A DNA stretch of 32,485 bases from Phycisphaerae bacterium (GTDB lineage: Bacteria > Planctomycetota > Phycisphaerae > UBA1845 > UTPLA1), in assembly GCA_016935885.1 (NCBI GenBank), contig JAFGQA010000071.1, positions 1 through 32,485 of the forward strand. Direction: 5' to 3'. A program made the position numbers and the translations under genes. The notes beneath the pieces were generated by a model. The model searched no databases and was not told the origin of the DNA. It saw nothing but the letters and a program-made list of their open reading frames with translations. This document shows, piece by piece, positions 30,890 to 32,485 of this stretch (within the stretch, counting starts at the first letter, position 1; each line of letters opens with the position of its first letter).

Positions 30890-32038
30890 ATGAGAAAAGG
30901 AAGGCTGTCATTGGCTCTCGGACTCCTGTTGGCCGTGTCGGCGTGCGACGAGACATCCCTCAGTCAGATTGCCGGGCTTCTCGAAGACCCACTGGGGACC
31001 CAACCGTATCCCGTCATCATCGGCGGGGACGATGCCCAGGTCTTCTACGCCACCAATCTCGGGGACATCACGTTCAGGTTTCCCGGCTTGACGTACGATA
31101 CCGTGCTGCCGGGGTTCCTCGGACCGAGCAACGTGTACCAGTTTACGAAGAAGAAGCCCGAGCTGATTCGCGCGCTGGTGCCGGCTGGACCGACCGATCC
31201 GACCGCGATGACGAAGGTCGTGACGGACGGGCGGTATGTGGCCTACGCGTGTTCACTCAGTCAGGCACCCTTGTTCAAGAACGACATCCTCGTCGTGGAA
31301 GACCTGTGGCTGTTCGGCCCGCTGAATCCCCGCGTCGTGTTTGATCGCGAGGGCCGGGATGATCTCGACTTCGGATCAGACATGGTCCTGGATTCCGGGC
31401 GCCTGGTGTTCGCGGTCCGCGACGATACGAACCACGTCTCGCAGATTCACGTGGAAGACCTCACAGGTGCCGACCCGACCCGCGAGATCGAGGTTGGCGA
31501 ATTCGTCTGGTCGCTCGCCCTGCGTGGCAACCTCCTGGTGCACACCGAGAACAACGAAGGGCAACATCGCGTCGTCCTTCGGGATCTGGCGACGGACGAG
31601 GTCACGCTGCTGGCGGACGACGCCCGCTTCCTCGCGTCGGACGTCTTCCTCACCGCCAATTCGGTCGTCTGGGCTGAATCGGTCTACTCGTCGGAGACAT
31701 CGCGCGTCATGGCATGGGATGTTCCCACTGCCACGCGCAGCGTCTGGTCGGACAGCGTGTTGGGCGAGTTGGCCGGCGCGACGGATGACTTCCTGCTGAC
31801 ACAAGAGCAGATCGCCTACGGACCGCCCATCGTAAACCCCGACAACAAGGCCGATATGATCATCGTGCGGCGGTATGATCGGGACGGAAAGTCCCGCAAG
31901 TTGGCCGAATTCCGCTGGACCGGCCTGTCCGGCCAAGCCCAGGTCATCGGCAACCGAGCCGCGTGGGTGAAACCGAACCGGAAGATCGTCCTAGCCCCGC
32001 TCGACGGCGGCGATCGCACAACGTTCAAGCCGTTTTAG
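30890..32038 (+). CDS. lipoprotein, beta-propeller-like, unknown function
   Basis: 382 residues, ATG 30890, with GAAAGGA eight bases upstream. The signal peptide MRKGRLSLALGLLLAVSAC ends in a lipobox (Cys 19), so it should be a membrane-anchored exported lipoprotein. The mature part repeats short strand blocks of the type DGRYVAYA, SGRLVFAVRDD, RGNLLVHTENNEGQHRVVLR, ANSVVWAES and GNRAAWVKPNRKIVLAPLDG, about 45-50 residues apart. This is typical of TolB-like or WD-type propeller blades. No catalytic motif is visible. It may be a binding or scaffold protein. It stands alone with its own promoter. Confidence 0.8.
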   Translation: MRKGRLSLALGLLLAVSACDETSLSQIAGLLEDPLGTQPYPVIIGGDDAQVFYATNLGDITFRFPGLTYDTVLPGFLGPSNVYQFTKKKPELIRALVPAGPTDPTAMTKVVTDGRYVAYACSLSQAPLFKNDILVVEDLWLFGPLNPRVVFDREGRDDLDFGSDMVLDSGRLVFAVRDDTNHVSQIHVEDLTGADPTREIEVGEFVWSLALRGNLLVHTENNEGQHRVVLRDLATDEVTLLADDARFLASDVFLTANSVVWAESVYSSETSRVMAWDVPTATRSVWSDSVLGELAGATDDFLLTQEQIAYGPPIVNPDNKADMIIVRRYDRDGKSRKLAEFRWTGLSGQAQVIGNRAAWVKPNRKIVLAPLDGGDRTTFKPF

Positions 32039-32485
32039 AGCAGTCCAAGCTTGAGATTGCCTATGCCGCCGACGCCGTGCCGGCCGACGCCGTGCCGGCC
32101 GACGCCGAGCCGGCCGACGCCGATCCGAACCGCGACCGTGAGGGAGTGGTCAGCCGTCACCCTTGAAGAACGTCGGCAGACTGGTCATCCCGGTCGGCCA
32201 CAGGGGGGCGACGCTACAACGAAGCGTCAATGGAGCATGCAGGCTCAACCCTAAAACGCTCTAGAGCGCTTCACGGCTGGATGCACCTGTGGACGCGTTA
32301 CCTTGGGGCGGCGGTGCCCCAAGGGTCCCAGGCCAACGCGCACTCGTCACCGTGTCGGAACTGATAAGAGCCTATCCGAAACCTGTGGCACCGGCGTCCC
32401 GCCGGTGTCTGGACTTTGGCACTTAACTAGTTACTGCGTGCCCTGGCCTACGCCGCCTGGCGCCCGAGAATCAGCCTGTGCGGGC
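32039..32485. other. gene-free end region with several short repeats
   Basis: It holds 15-bp tandem units GCCGACGCCGTGCCG (about 32067-32126), a perfect 12-bp palindrome CGCTCTAGAGCG (32257-32268) and a REP palindrome (32382-32407). No gene is supported. Confidence 0.6.
32382..32407. repeat. REP-like palindrome
   Basis: CCTGTGGCACCGGCGTCCCGCCGGTG, given as its two arms GGCACCGGCG and CGCCGGTG. It is preceded by AAGAGCCTATCCGAAA, which parallels the sequence before the copy at 13491. Confidence 0.88.

Overview
The window is GC-rich bacterial DNA. Gene content, very long spurious antisense reading frames and an unusual load of short dispersed repeats suggest a member of the Planctomycetota, possibly a Phycisphaerae-like lineage. 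That assignment is inference from gene style; no 16S rRNA gene is present.

Layout. Positions 1-12057 hold most of a complex I (NADH:quinone oxidoreductase) operon on the minus strand, in transcription order nuoF, nuoG, nuoH, nuoI, nuoJ, nuoK, nuoL and nuoM; NuoM runs off the left edge. Between nuoF and nuoG lie a PIN-domain toxin with its small partner and a nucleotidyltransferase-fold gene, all on the same strand. nuoE and nuoA-D are not in the window. Upstream of nuoF, overlapping it by 14 bp, is a polytopic membrane protein resembling GT-C glycosyltransferases, with a plausible promoter.

Positions 13400-16600 are repeat-rich. They carry two divergent paralogous membrane proteins that look like the membrane domain of priming sugar transferases without the catalytic domain, a tRNA-Val(CAC), and the C-terminal relic of an IS5-type transposase. 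Positions 16613-20463 (minus strand) hold an envelope polysaccharide pair: a WecA/TagO-type phosphosugar transferase coupled by an ATGA overlap to an O-antigen-ligase-like protein with a TPR-like tail.

Positions 20677-22786 (plus strand) encode 5-formyltetrahydrofolate cyclo-ligase and a LysM/L,D-transpeptidase. A very large secreted protein with helical repeats follows on the minus strand (22846-26607). Then come endonuclease V and an APC amino-acid permease (plus), a tiny cysteine-rich lipoprotein (minus) and a beta-propeller-like lipoprotein (plus).

The most striking property is repeats. There are (1) 7- or 8-bp tandem arrays whose unit differs from locus to locus; (2) REP-like GTGGCACCGGCG palindromes; (3) a roughly 130-bp MITE-like element with 15-bp terminal inverted repeats; (4) a GC-rich CCCCCGGCCTTGGCCGGGGG palindrome; and (5) a roughly 100-bp element present three times in the last 6 kb. 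Families 1, 2 and 4, plus locus-specific palindromes, also lie in frame inside conserved genes (nuoF, nuoG, nuoJ, the ligase, endonuclease V and the large secreted protein), always where the protein can plausibly tolerate a loop.
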